From Bacteroidota bacterium (GTDB lineage: Bacteria > Bacteroidota > Bacteroidia > 2-12-FULL-35-15): DNA of 64,000 nt. This document shows, piece after piece, positions 36,401 to 45,484 of this stretch; position 1 is the stretch's first letter, and every line of letters begins with the position of its first letter. The notes beneath the pieces are model-generated. The model saw nothing but the letters and a program-made list of their open reading frames with translations, was not told where the DNA came from and did no database searches. The position numbers were made by a program, and so were the translations under genes. The stretch covers positions 186,001-250,000 of the forward strand of contig JADJHE010000004.1 in assembly GCA_016707685.1 (NCBI GenBank), read 5' to 3'.

Positions 36401-37909
36401 GCAGTGGGTAGCTGTGCAGGAACATACACGTCTGATAAATACAAGGTAAATGGTGTGCGATTAGCTGAATGTAAAACATTAACAATTGATGGTGAAACAT
36501 TAGAATTCGGAAACGGTTCTAGTAATTCTGGCGATGTAAATGATCGATTGGATATATATGGAACTCTTACCATTAACAATACTACTGGAAGTAATTTGGA
36601 TATGGATGCTGGTACAGCGATTCAAGATGGAACAATTAATTTACAAGGGGACTGGATAAACAACATGAGTAGCGCTGCTTTTGCAGAAGGAAATGGAACT
36701 ATAAATTTTGTAGAAACAATAAATCAATTTGTAACTACAGCTAGTTTTACAGAAGAATTTTCGAACATTGGGATTAATAAAACCGGAGGAAGTGTAACAT
36801 TAAACAATCCAGCTGATGTGGTTACCAATGCTGCTTTCACTCAAGGATTAATAAATACAACAGCGACCAATTTGCTAACTTTCAAAAATAATGCAACAAC
36901 AACTGGCGCAAATAATTTAAGTTTTGTAAATGGACCAACACGCAAAACTGGTGATGATGCATTTACATTTCCAGTAGGAAAGAATAGCAATTATGCTCCT
37001 GCAAGCATCACTGCTCCATCATTAACTACAGATCATTTTACAGCCGAATATTTTGGAACAGATCCACAACCGAGCTATGACCGATCATTAAAGGATGCTA
37101 CACTAACAAATATCAGTACTTGTGAATATTGGATAATTGATAGAACAAATGGCACATCGAATGTAACAGTAGACTTAAGTTGGAATACACCTCGCAGTTG
37201 TGGTGTAGGAAGTTTAACAGATTTAATGGTTGCACGTTGGAATGGATTAATGTGGAAAGATCATGGAAATGGTGGAACAACAGGAAATACAACAGCAGGA
37301 ACAATTTTAACTTCTGCAGCTGTAAGTTCTTTCAGTCCATTCACTTTAGCTTCTGTTTCATTAATAAATCCGCTTCCAATTGAATTATTAAGCTTTACTG
37401 CTAAGCCAAAAAACAAACAAGTTGAACTAAACTGGCAAACAGCAACAGAAATCAACAATGATTATTTTACAATTGAAAGAAGTGCAACAGGTGAAAACTT
37501 TTCTCCAATTGCAATAGTTGATGGCGCAGGCAATTCAAACAACATTTTAAATTACATCGATTTCGATAATGCCCCTTTGTTTGGAATTTCCTATTACCGA
37601 TTAAAACAAACCGATTTTGATGGCAACTACTCCTACTCTGCTGTTGTTTCTGTGAATTTCATCACTAATGATTTTATAGTGGAAAGCATCTACCCAAATC
37701 CAAGTCACAATGATTTAAATATTCAATTTAATATGACCCCAAATGCTGCTGTAATAAACATTTACAATACATTGGGTGAATGTGTACTGAATGAAACATC
37801 CAATTCTATTTCTGTTAAAATAAACACGAGCAGCTTTGCAAATGGTGTTTATTTTATTTCAATACGCAATGGAGAAACTGTTTTTCAAGAGAAGTTTATT
37901 AAACAATAA
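33456..37909 (+). CDS. Large T9SS type A surface protein with repeat modules, frameshifted in this sequence
   Basis: The intended product is about 1483 residues. The signal peptide (KVMLLCIFTCILLSSKNSIGQ) is followed by a beta-sandwich of discoidin/choice-of-anchor style (residues about 25-165). Two near-identical modules of about 95 residues follow (GPTITLSTTTLSGFTYPFGS and GPVITVTPTTLTTFNYVVGN, each containing TPPTxYEISLSSGSGF). Next come a lamin-tail-like region and beta-helix-like stretches. The protein ends with LPIELLSFTAKPKNKQVELN and a type A sorting domain (VESIYPNPSHNDLNIQF ... GVYFISIRNG). An extra AT within ATATATAT near 34547 breaks the frame inside the second module; removing it restores T-T-I-Y-V-R-L-K-A-G, as in module one. 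Confidence 0.88.
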
Positions 37910-37950
37910 TACAAATCTGAACAATTTCGCTTCAAATTTGTATTATTGGT

Positions 37951-38337
37951 ATGGAAAACAGAACGAATGCTTTATCCTCAATACGACCAACGATCGCTAT
38001 TACAACAGAAAACTCGAATCCAATTGAAGTTTTTCAAAGCAATAGCTTACGCCCTATTCTAAAGTTTCAAAACGAGCTCCTTTTAACCATTTTCAATAAC
38101 TATATTCTAGACAACAAGATTCATTTTTCTGAATTAAAAGAAGAGAAGAAAAAAGAATTTATTTTCAATCATTTTAAAAACAACCAAACTTCAAAGCTCT
38201 TTTATTTGGGAATTATAATAGGAATGTTTACAAAGGAAGAATACACGTTTTATACAACTAATAAACAAGAAATAAATAAACGCATTACATCAATGCTCAT
38301 AGAAAGACTAAGCAGTCAACTAGAAAAAATAATTTAG
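37951..38337 (+). CDS. Conserved Bacteroidota hypothetical protein
   Basis: A 128-residue soluble helical protein, MENRTNALSSIRPTIAITTE at the start and SNPIEVFQSNSLRPILKFQN following. The second half is helical and basic (KEEYTFYTTNKQEINKRITS). The segment FYLGIIIGMFTKEE is short and probably not a true membrane helix. Homologues are common in Bacteroidota and are sometimes mislabelled glyoxalase, but no VOC fold is visible here. Function unknown. Its stop overlaps the stop of the convergent pseudouridine synthase gene. Confidence 0.65.
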   Translation: MENRTNALSSIRPTIAITTENSNPIEVFQSNSLRPILKFQNELLLTIFNNYILDNKIHFSELKEEKKKEFIFNHFKNNQTSKLFYLGIIIGMFTKEEYTFYTTNKQEINKRITSMLIERLSSQLEKII

Positions 38338-38921
38338 ATTTCGATGTTTAACTTTTTGTAAACTGCATCTCTTTTGAGTTCCCGAACTTCTGCAGGTTGC
38401 ATTGTTTCGAGTCGGATTCCTTCAATAGCAATACGAATTAAACGCAAGCAAGGAAAACCAACTCCAGCAGTCATTTTACGAACCTGATGAAATTTACCTT
38501 CTGTTAATGTTAATTCAATCCAAGAAGTGGGTAAACGATCACTGATTGGATGTCCGCGTGGAGGCAGTTTCTCTGGGGCAGGCACTACTTTTACCTTGCA
38601 TGGTCGTGTTAGGTAAGGACCTGCATCTAATGCAATTGTTACACCCGCTTCTAATTGTTTTAAAGCATCGGAAGTAATTATTCCTTGCAGTTGAACCAAG
38701 TATATTCGCTTGTGCTCGAATGCGGGATTTAACAATTTAAAATTTAATTTTTTATCGTTTGTTAGAATTAACAACCCTTCGCTGTTTTCATCTAATCGAC
38801 CAACAGGATAAACATCTTTCGGAAACGGGAAACCCAATTCGCCCAAACACTTTTTCTTTTTGTGCGAAGAGGTAAATTGAGAAATAATTTTATAGGGCTT
38901 ATAAATGATATAGTAATTCAT
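38334..38921 (-). CDS. 23S rRNA pseudouridine synthase, RsuA/RluE family
   Basis: A 195-residue pseudouridine synthase. The catalytic Asp lies in VGRLDENSEGLLILTND. The family segments FEHKRIYLVQLQG, SWIELTLTEGKFHQVRKM and AGVGFPCLRLIRIAIE are intact. It lacks the S4 RNA-binding domain, as RluE-type enzymes do, which suggests uridine 2457 of 23S rRNA as target; target assignment is by family only. It is the last gene of a minus-strand run after the LolA-like gene. Confidence 0.85.
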   Translation of the reverse strand: MNYYIIYKPYKIISQFTSSHKKKKCLGELGFPFPKDVYPVGRLDENSEGLLILTNDKKLNFKLLNPAFEHKRIYLVQLQGIITSDALKQLEAGVTIALDAGPYLTRPCKVKVVPAPEKLPPRGHPISDRLPTSWIELTLTEGKFHQVRKMTAGVGFPCLRLIRIAIEGIRLETMQPAEVRELKRDAVYKKLNIEI

Positions 38922-38951
38922 AACAAAGCAAAAGTAGAAAATTAATTCTAA

Positions 38952-39656
38952 TTACTTTTTAAATACTGTATCAGGTATACCTTTATTTATTTGGTAGTTG
39001 GTGAGTTTGATAAATATCTTTCCCTTCTTGTTGTCTTTCTTTTTATCGTCAACACTTGTTTTTGTATTGTTAATATCAGCAGTAACACCTTTTGGAATTT
39101 TAAACTTTTTTACATCAACAGTAAACACCATCATATCCGGTAATCCGAATGCTAACTGACTCCCATAGGTATATTCCGTTAAAATTGTTCCATTCGATTT
39201 TGTTGTCAACTGCGACTTTAAAACAACATTCTTTTTTACATCTATCCACAATTTACCTAAAATCAAATCACTTGTATCGCTTTGGGGAATAACGTTAATA
39301 ATAGTGGCCTGACTTCCTGCAATTAATTCTTCGCCTGAAATTAAAGCATCGAAACTGGATGTATCGTTCAGCATTTTTGTAATTTGATCAAAACCCTGAC
39401 GAGGAACAATGGCAATACTTTTAGACTCTACCTTAAATTTATCTTTTTGCTTAAAATATATTTTTGCATCAATTGGTAGCATTTTTACAAAAGGTAAATC
39501 CACTTTTATATTTGCCTGAACGGAATAATCTTTTGCTATCATCATTTTTGAATAAACAGCATTCAATAATTGATTCGCAGTTTTTGTTTGAGCGGATAAG
39601 CTATTTGAAAAACTTATCAAAACAAAAAAGATGATAATGTGAACCTTATTCTTCAT
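38952..39656 (-). CDS. LolA-like periplasmic protein
   Basis: A 234-residue exported protein (signal VHIIIFFVLISFSNSLSAQ). The region ANQLLNAVYSKMMIAKDYSV and later beta strands (IDAKIYFKQKDKFKVES, WIDVKKNVVLKSQLTTKSN) follow the half-barrel pattern of LolA/LolB and RseB-like lipoprotein-handling proteins. It overlaps the ABC permease gene by four bases, so it is translationally coupled to an exporter. That suggests a periplasmic partner of the transporter, though a classical LolCDE arrangement is not present. Confidence 0.6.
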   Translation of the reverse strand: MKNKVHIIIFFVLISFSNSLSAQTKTANQLLNAVYSKMMIAKDYSVQANIKVDLPFVKMLPIDAKIYFKQKDKFKVESKSIAIVPRQGFDQITKMLNDTSSFDALISGEELIAGSQATIINVIPQSDTSDLILGKLWIDVKKNVVLKSQLTTKSNGTILTEYTYGSQLAFGLPDMMVFTVDVKKFKIPKGVTADINNTKTSVDDKKKDNKKGKIFIKLTNYQINKGIPDTVFKK

Positions 39657-40495
39657 GACAAAATATCTTTTTTATTGAATTTATAAATTGCTATTCCTAA
39701 AAGACTAACAATGTGAACAAGCAAAACAACGACTGATTGTGTTATTTGTTCAACAGGAAGCGGATCTTCGAAAAAGCTACGCCAAGCAGCCATGTGAGTG
39801 GTAAATAAATAGGGACGAATATGATCGAACATCGGGACATCAAGTGTTCCAATAATTGTAAATAAAATAATAATTCCCATTGTTGATACAATTGGTCCAA
39901 TTGAATTTTCGGAAAAACAAGATAATGTGAGTGACAGTGTTGCTATCATAACCAATGCTAAGTAAGCAACTACAAAACCATAAAGAAATCGCCAAGAAAT
40001 ATCACTTTCTTGCAAAATGATTAATCCATCACTTTTTAAAACCATTAAATCACCTGCTCCAAAAAGCAACTTCCCAATAAAAATGGCGAGGAATCCCATC
40101 CATAACAACACAACCAAGGTGTAGGCACAACCTGCTAGGTATTTCGACAATAAAATACTTGTTCGCGAAATAGGTTTCGTAAGCAACAAACGAATAGTAC
40201 CCATTGCTCCTTCACCAGAAATTAAATCCCCTGTAACAAATGCAATTAATAAGGGGATATGAATAATCAGCATTTGAAGAATAATGAAAGCCATTAAATT
40301 ACCATTTAAGATGTTTCCTTCGAATGAAAGCGATTGCTCAAATGGAGCGGTAATGAATGAAATGTACATCATACCATCCAAACGCATGGCAAATAATATA
40401 ATTCCGACTATTAATGTAATAGCAGCAATACCAATATAACTGCGAGGCTTAGCCGCAATTTTTATAAACTCATTATAGGTGCTTTTCCAGAACAT
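39653..40495 (-). CDS. ABC-2 type transporter permease
   Basis: A 280-residue membrane protein with six predicted helices, for example SYIGIAAITLIVGIILFAM and SIGPIVSTMGIIILFTIIG. The large soluble loop typical of ABC-2 permeases includes LISGEGAMGTIRLLLTKPIS. It begins on the last base of the ATPase gene stop and overlaps the LolA-like gene. With these neighbours it forms an exporter of unknown substrate. Confidence 0.85.
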   Translation of the reverse strand: MFWKSTYNEFIKIAAKPRSYIGIAAITLIVGIILFAMRLDGMMYISFITAPFEQSLSFEGNILNGNLMAFIILQMLIIHIPLLIAFVTGDLISGEGAMGTIRLLLTKPISRTSILLSKYLAGCAYTLVVLLWMGFLAIFIGKLLFGAGDLMVLKSDGLIILQESDISWRFLYGFVVAYLALVMIATLSLTLSCFSENSIGPIVSTMGIIILFTIIGTLDVPMFDHIRPYLFTTHMAAWRSFFEDPLPVEQITQSVVVLLVHIVSLLGIAIYKFNKKDILS

Positions 40496-41412
40496 TAATG
40501 ATTGATTAGTTTTAAGAAGTAATCTTCAAGCTTACGTTTTGTTTCAATTGAAAAAACATTCACATTATTATCACAAAATAATTTATTTATAACTGGAATA
40601 TTTTCTTGAGCAATGTGTAACAATAAATTAGTGCCTTGAATAGAATCTTTATCAATTGTTACATTATTTCCATTAAGTAATTGAATTGCTTTCTCAACAT
40701 TATCAACACTAAAAGAAACAATTAGTTCTTGTCCATTCAATAGGTCCGATACACTTCCTTGAACAATTGTTCTGCCTTTATTAATAATTACCATTCGGTT
40801 TGCAATCAATTCTATTTCCGATAAAATATGAGATGATAACAAAACTGTTTTGTTTCGCTCATTTTTTAACTGTAGTATCAAATTACGAATATCGATGATT
40901 CCCTGAGGATCCAATCCAGTGGTTGGTTCATCCAAAATAATTAACTCGGGATCATGAATCAATGTTTGTGCAATACCCAATCGTTGTTTCATACCATGAG
41001 AAAAACCACTCACTTTGTCTTTTTCACGACCTTTTAATCCAACAAATTCCAGTATTTCATCTACTTTCTTTTTGTCGGCTGTAACACCAGATAAACGAGC
41101 AAATATTTCTAAATTTTTTTGGGCAGATAAATATTTATAAAAATCAGGTTTTTCAACAATGCAACCAATTTTACTTAAAATGTAATTTCTGTCAGTAAGT
41201 AAGTTTTTGCCAAATAATTTCAACTCCCCACTTGTGGGTGAAATAAGCGAAAGCATTGTTCTAATGGTTGTACTTTTACCTGCACCATTTGGTCCAAGGA
41301 AACCAAATACATCACCACGGTAAACATCAAAGCTAACATCCTCTACAGCATGGAATTTTCCATAGTGTTTTACAAGATTTTTTACTTCGATAATTTTTTC
41401 TGAGCTGGACAT
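40495..41412 (-). CDS. ABC transporter ATP-binding protein
   Basis: A 305-residue ATPase of the ABC-2/CcmA-NatA group. Walker A is GFLGPNGAGKSTTIR, the signature is SGFSHGMKQRLGIAQ, Walker B is LIILDEPTTGLDPQG, and the H-loop is LLSSHILSE. The C-terminal 90 residues are a variable regulatory tail. First gene of the operon ATPase-permease-LolA-like protein. Energises export; the substrate cannot be inferred. Confidence 0.93.
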   Translation of the reverse strand: MSSSEKIIEVKNLVKHYGKFHAVEDVSFDVYRGDVFGFLGPNGAGKSTTIRTMLSLISPTSGELKLFGKNLLTDRNYILSKIGCIVEKPDFYKYLSAQKNLEIFARLSGVTADKKKVDEILEFVGLKGREKDKVSGFSHGMKQRLGIAQTLIHDPELIILDEPTTGLDPQGIIDIRNLILQLKNERNKTVLLSSHILSEIELIANRMVIINKGRTIVQGSVSDLLNGQELIVSFSVDNVEKAIQLLNGNNVTIDKDSIQGTNLLLHIAQENIPVINKLFCDNNVNVFSIETKRKLEDYFLKLINH

Positions 41413-41456
41413 TAATAAGTAATCAGGAATTGATAAAACAAAGTTACGTCTAAATA

Positions 41457-42782
41457 CTATTCTTCGGTGTTGCCTAAGGCTTTTTTATAAAACATTAACA
41501 CTCTTTCACGTGCAAATTTATGTTCAACAATTGGTTGAGGATAAGTCAACTCTTCGAACTCAGGAACCCATTTACGGATATACTGAAGTTTTGCGTCAAA
41601 TCGCTTGGTTTGCTCGTAAGGATTAAATACTCTAAAATAAGGAGCTGCATCGCAACCACTACTTGCTGCCCATTGCCATCCACCATTGTTTGCCGACAAG
41701 TCAAAATCCATTAATTTTTCGGCAAAATAGGCTTCGCCCCAACGCCAATCAATCAACAGATGTTTTACTAAAAAACTTGCAACAATCATTCGTACACGAT
41801 TATGCATAAAACCTGTTTCATTTAATTCGCGCATACCTGCATCTACAATTGGATAACCTGTTTCGCCTTTACACCAAGCATCAAACTCTTTTTCATTGTT
41901 TCGCCATTGAATACGATTATATTGTTTTTTGAAAGCACCATTTACAACATGAGGAAAGTGAAACAAAATCATCATGTAAAATTCTCTCCAAATTAATTCA
42001 TTCAACCATTGATCGTTGAGTGTTTTTGCTCGGGCTACTAATTCACGAATACTCACTGTTCCAAAGCGCAAATGTAGACTTAATCGGCTAGTGCCATCAA
42101 TTGCTGGAAAATTTCGCAATTGATCATAGTTTGAAATTTGTTTCTCGTTTAATGTTGGAATAAAAAATTTGTATCCAGAAGACTCAAATCCAATTTGTGT
42201 TAAACTAGGAAATTCGAATGAATCTGTTTTTAAAAAATTGGATTCATACTTTTTGTTGGGGTACGATTTGATATAAAAATCTGTCAACTTCGCTTTCCAC
42301 TTTCGCATGTAAGGAGTAAATACTGTGTAGGGCAAACCATCGTCTTTGGTTACTTCGGCCTTTTCAAAAATTACTTGATCCTTAAAGGTGTGAAATGTAC
42401 ACTTGTTTTTTGCTAATAGATCCTGTATTTCTTTGTCGCGTTTTATTGCATATGGTTCGTAATCATGATTTGTATAAACAGCTTTTACGTTATAATCGGT
42501 AATTAATTGTTTGTAAATTTCTAAAGGCTTTCCATGCAACACCAACAATGAAGTACCAACACCTTCCAATTCCTCCTTAATACTCGCCAATGCCGAATGA
42601 ATAAACTCAACTCGTTTATCTTTTTTATTATCTAAATTTTCAAGTATTTCTGAATCAAAAATAAAAATTGGTAAAACAGGATTACCACTTTTTAATGCGT
42701 GATATAAACCTGCATTGTCGTTTAATCGTAAATCTCTACGAAACCAAAATATTGAAACGTCTTTCATTTTATCTATATTCAT
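41457..42782 (-). CDS. phrB: Deoxyribodipyrimidine photolyase / cryptochrome-family protein
   Basis: A 441-residue FAD protein that uses blue light to repair pyrimidine dimers. The N-terminal antenna domain starts SIFWFRRDLRLNDNAGLYHA. The FAD-binding domain shows DGTSRLSLHLRFGTVSIREL, LNELIWREFYMMILFHFP, ETGYPIVDAGMRELNETGFM, NRVRMIVASFLVKHLLIDW and LSANNGGWQWAASSGCDAAP, all typical of class I CPD photolyases. It overlaps the flavin reductase gene by four bases. A first Met at 42782 or at 42767 (K-D-V-S) could be used. It ends the light-response cluster. Confidence 0.93.
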   Translation of the reverse strand: MNIDKMKDVSIFWFRRDLRLNDNAGLYHALKSGNPVLPIFIFDSEILENLDNKKDKRVEFIHSALASIKEELEGVGTSLLVLHGKPLEIYKQLITDYNVKAVYTNHDYEPYAIKRDKEIQDLLAKNKCTFHTFKDQVIFEKAEVTKDDGLPYTVFTPYMRKWKAKLTDFYIKSYPNKKYESNFLKTDSFEFPSLTQIGFESSGYKFFIPTLNEKQISNYDQLRNFPAIDGTSRLSLHLRFGTVSIRELVARAKTLNDQWLNELIWREFYMMILFHFPHVVNGAFKKQYNRIQWRNNEKEFDAWCKGETGYPIVDAGMRELNETGFMHNRVRMIVASFLVKHLLIDWRWGEAYFAEKLMDFDLSANNGGWQWAASSGCDAAPYFRVFNPYEQTKRFDAKLQYIRKWVPEFEELTYPQPIVEHKFARERVLMFYKKALGNTEE

Positions 42783-43417
42783 AGTTCTTGAGGTAATGAA
42801 TTTGGTTTTGCATAAGTCAATCTTGCAATCCGTTTAACAGTATGATAGGTATCCAATCCATTTACCGTAATTGTATTTACATCTTCAATTGAAAGATGTC
42901 CATCTGAACCAATAATATTTTCTGGAACAATCACTTCTACAATTTTACCAATAATTAGGCAAGTTCCATTAATAGAAATATCAACTTTTTCTACAAATTG
43001 TAATCCTAATTTTATAGTTGATTCTTGCACATAAGGCGCTTTAAGGGTCTCAGAATATTCAGGTATTAAGCCCACCGCATCAAACTCAGAAGTATTTTTA
43101 GAATAGCGAGCAGCAGTTTGGTGTGCTTTTTTAAAAATAGCTTCGTTAATAAAGTTAATGGTGTACTCTTTTGTTTCTAAAATATTCTCGAGTGTATGGC
43201 GCTCAACCGAATCTGGTCTTACAACAAAACCAAGCAAAGGAGGATGTGCTCCAATATGAACAATTGAACTGAATATTGCTAAATTCAATTGTTTATTTAA
43301 ATCGGTTGTACCAATTAAAGCGACACTTTTAAAACCGCTTATTGAATTAATGAAATTTGTTCGGAAGCGTTGTTCCATCGCATCTATATCAAACTGCGAA
43401 AATTGTTTCGTATTCAT
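42779..43417 (-). CDS. Flavin reductase family protein (FMN-binding split barrel)
   Basis: A 212-residue split-barrel flavoprotein. Segments GFKSVALIGTTDLNKQLNLA, SSIVHIGAHPPLLGFVVRPD and YTINFINEAIFKKAHQTAAR are characteristic. It sits between the SDR and photolyase genes with direct or overlapping joins. One reading is that it supplies reduced flavin, or reduces an antenna cofactor, for the photolyase; this is inference from context. Confidence 0.85.
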   Translation of the reverse strand: MNTKQFSQFDIDAMEQRFRTNFINSISGFKSVALIGTTDLNKQLNLAIFSSIVHIGAHPPLLGFVVRPDSVERHTLENILETKEYTINFINEAIFKKAHQTAARYSKNTSEFDAVGLIPEYSETLKAPYVQESTIKLGLQFVEKVDISINGTCLIIGKIVEVIVPENIIGSDGHLSIEDVNTITVNGLDTYHTVKRIARLTYAKPNSLPQEL

Positions 43418-44113
43418 TTATAGTTTGAGTGTTGACAAACCACCATCTACATGTAATAGTTGTCCGGTTATCCAAGATGATTTTTTTGAAAGCAAAAACG
43501 TTACAATATTTGCAACATCCTTAGTTGTTCCTATTCTCTTTAATGGATGACGATTACCAACAGCATCTTTTTTTTCATTTGTATTTATTAGTTTTTCCGA
43601 CAAAGGCGTTTCTGTAATTGAAGGAGCAATACAGTTCACTCTTATTTTAGGAGCATATTCTGCAGCCAATGATTTTGCTAATCCTTCTACAGCACCTTTA
43701 GCCATTGAAATAGATGCGTGAAAAGGCATTCCAACCTGAACGGCAATGGTGCTAAAAAAAACAACAGAAGCTTCAGGCGATGCTTTTAAATTTGGCAATA
43801 GTTGCTGCATCACCAATGCTGCCGAAATTGCATTTATTTGTAAATCATTCGAAAAATCAGTTGCTGTATAACGGGTAAACGGTTTTAAATTAATAGAACC
43901 TGGACAATAAACCAAACCATCTACAGCTTCTTCAATGATTGGAAAAGAGGTACTATCATTTGCATCGAAATAATAATGCGTTACATTATTAAGAGTAGAC
44001 AGAAATTCATTTGTACGCGACAAAACAATTACTTCATTCTCTTCCTCCGACAATTGCTTTACAACCTCCAAACCAATGCCATAGCTTCCCCCTACTATAA
44101 CTATTCGAGCCAT
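43418..44113 (-). CDS. SDR family oxidoreductase with atypical active site
   Basis: A 231-residue short-chain dehydrogenase-like protein. The NAD(P)-binding glycine motif is VIVGGSYGIGLE. The catalytic Ser is probably in FFSTIAVQVG, and the active-site helix is FHASISMAKGAVEGLAKSLA. Where most SDRs have Tyr-x-x-x-Lys, this has Ile-Ser-Met-Ala-Lys, so the usual catalytic Tyr is absent at that spacing while the Lys remains. IRVNCIAPSITETPL follows normally. The gene lies directly between folE and the flavin reductase gene, suggesting a role in pterin or folate cofactor chemistry. Confidence 0.85.
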   Translation of the reverse strand: MARIVIVGGSYGIGLEVVKQLSEEENEVIVLSRTNEFLSTLNNVTHYYFDANDSTSFPIIEEAVDGLVYCPGSINLKPFTRYTATDFSNDLQINAISAALVMQQLLPNLKASPEASVVFFSTIAVQVGMPFHASISMAKGAVEGLAKSLAAEYAPKIRVNCIAPSITETPLSEKLINTNEKKDAVGNRHPLKRIGTTKDVANIVTFLLSKKSSWITGQLLHVDGGLSTLKL

Positions 44114-44782
44114 TTAACAGTTTTTTATGTGTTGTAAGAATTCATTACGTGTTTGTTCGTTCAAAAACTTACCTCCATAAGAAGATGTAATAGTTGAACT
44201 GTTTATATCTTGAACACCACGTGAAGAAACGCATAAATGATGTGCATCAATTAATACAGCAACATCCTCTGTTTGCATAATTTCTTTTATTTCGTTCGCA
44301 ATTTGAATGGTTAATCGTTCTTGCACTTGTGGGCGTCTTGCAAAATGCTGGACGATACGATTCAATTTTGATAATCCGATTACTTTTCCATTAGAAATGT
44401 AAGCAACATGCGCCTTCCCAATAATTGGAACAAAATGATGTTCACAGTTAGAATAAAACGTGATGTTTTTCTCAACCAACATTTCGCTGTATTTGTACTT
44501 GTTCTCGAACAAGGCAATTTTCGGTTTATTCTCGGGATTGAGACCACTGAAAATTTCTTTCACATACATTTTTGCAACACGGTGCGGAGTGCCAGATAAA
44601 CTATCATCGTTTAAATCCAGACCAAGAATATTCATGATATCTCTGAACTTTTCTTCTATCAATTCAATTTTTAGATCATCGTCCAATTTGAACGCATCTT
44701 CTCTTAAAGGCGTATCAATTGAAGTCATGACATGATTATCACCTATTTCATCAATTGCAATTTTTATTTTAGTTGGAGTCAT
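44114..44782 (-). CDS. folE: GTP cyclohydrolase I
   Basis: A 222-residue enzyme that converts GTP to dihydroneopterin triphosphate, the first step to folate and other pterins. The zinc and catalytic residues are visible in FYSNCEHHFVPIIGKAHVAY (Cys-His-His) and VLIDAHHLCVSSRGVQD. SGTPHRVAKMYVKEIFSG and KLNRIVQHFARRPQVQERL are further family motifs. It heads the run folE-SDR-flavin reductase-photolyase, which would link pterin supply to the photolyase antenna. A 39-base gap to the sigma-factor gene contains two copies of the TGTTTAA motif. Confidence 0.95.
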   Translation of the reverse strand: MTPTKIKIAIDEIGDNHVMTSIDTPLREDAFKLDDDLKIELIEEKFRDIMNILGLDLNDDSLSGTPHRVAKMYVKEIFSGLNPENKPKIALFENKYKYSEMLVEKNITFYSNCEHHFVPIIGKAHVAYISNGKVIGLSKLNRIVQHFARRPQVQERLTIQIANEIKEIMQTEDVAVLIDAHHLCVSSRGVQDINSSTITSSYGGKFLNEQTRNEFLQHIKNC

Positions 44783-44791
44783 CGTTCTTTT

Positions 44792-44821
44792 TGTTTAATA
44801 ATTTACACTTTTTGTTAAACA
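44792..44821. promoter_or_regulatory. Candidate operator pair upstream of folE
   Basis: TGTTTAA (44792-44798) and GTTAAACA (44814-44821) form an inverted pair with centres about 23 bases apart. The same motif recurs upstream of the sigma-factor gene and near litR. It starts 10 bases before the folE start codon. Confidence 0.5.
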
Positions 44822-45334
44822 TTAGTTTTGAGCCGAAAAATCTTTTAAATCTTCCATTAAGCGTTTACGTGCTAAAAATATTCTGCTTTTTACAGTACCA
44901 ATTGGCAAGTTTAATTCGTCTGCTATTTCTTTGTATTTAAATCCATCATTGTATCTAGTAAATGGAATTTTATAATCTTCGTCCAATGCATCAATTGCTT
45001 TTGTAATTTGTTTTTGATTCATTTGCGATTCGGCACTTGGACCATTTGCACCCGAGATTGGTTTTACAATACTCAAATCCTCTGTTTGTTGTATTATCTG
45101 ACGCGTTTTGATTGATCTTCTGTAAGAATTTATAAATGTATTTTTCATGATAGTGTACAACCATGCTTTCAGATTACTTGCGTCAGCAAATTTATCTCTA
45201 TACGTTAATGCTTTTAGGTAAGTATCTTGAACTAAGTCTTGCGCTTCTTCACTGTTAAGTGTTAGGCTGTATGCAAAATTTTTCAACGGTGTACGCTGAT
45301 TGATTAGCTGTTGGTTAAATTCGATTGCTGTCAT
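44822..45334 (-). CDS. ECF-type RNA polymerase sigma factor
   Basis: A 170-residue sigma-70 family ECF factor. Region 2 is seen as SEEAQDLVQDTYLKALTY and NLKAWLYTIMKNTFINSYRR, and region 4 as FKYKEIADELNLPIGTVKSR. The start is the ATG at 45334 (M-T-A-I-E-F-N); the frame is open further but has no support. No anti-sigma gene is adjacent, which suggests transcriptional control instead. The promoter upstream carries an operator-like motif in its spacer. Downstream lies the folE-SDR-flavin reductase-photolyase run. Confidence 0.92.
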   Translation of the reverse strand: MTAIEFNQQLINQRTPLKNFAYSLTLNSEEAQDLVQDTYLKALTYRDKFADASNLKAWLYTIMKNTFINSYRRSIKTRQIIQQTEDLSIVKPISGANGPSAESQMNQKQITKAIDALDEDYKIPFTRYNDGFKYKEIADELNLPIGTVKSRIFLARKRLMEDLKDFSAQN

Positions 45335-45359
45335 AGTTGGTAGTTTTAATTTTGTGGAA

Positions 45360-45426
45360 CAAATGTAACAACAAGTTAAACAGAAAACCAAATTTTTGTT
45401 TAACTATTTTGTATTTTTATTAAACA
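45360..45426 (-). promoter_or_regulatory. Promoter of the ECF sigma gene with operator-like motif in the spacer
   Basis: Read on the minus strand, TTTG (45389-45392) and TACATTTG (45360-45367) are separated by 21 bases, matching the Bacteroidota housekeeping promoter. One operator-like copy, GTTAAACA on the plus strand (45375-45382), is inside the spacer. Further copies lie upstream at 45397-45404 (TGTTTAAC) and 45420-45426 (TTAAACA), with centres 21-23 bases apart. Binding in the spacer is usual for MerR-type regulators and can repress or activate. Confidence 0.6.
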
Positions 45427-45484
45427 AAACAAAAGCGCCACGATTACAAATCCATACAATTGCCTCATTTACAACAACTTAAAC

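Noticed and set aside
35134..36579. Minus-strand frames of 76-148 codons inside the 33456 gene
   Set aside because: They lie opposite repetitive Thr/Ser/Asn-rich coding sequence and show no family features or promoter.
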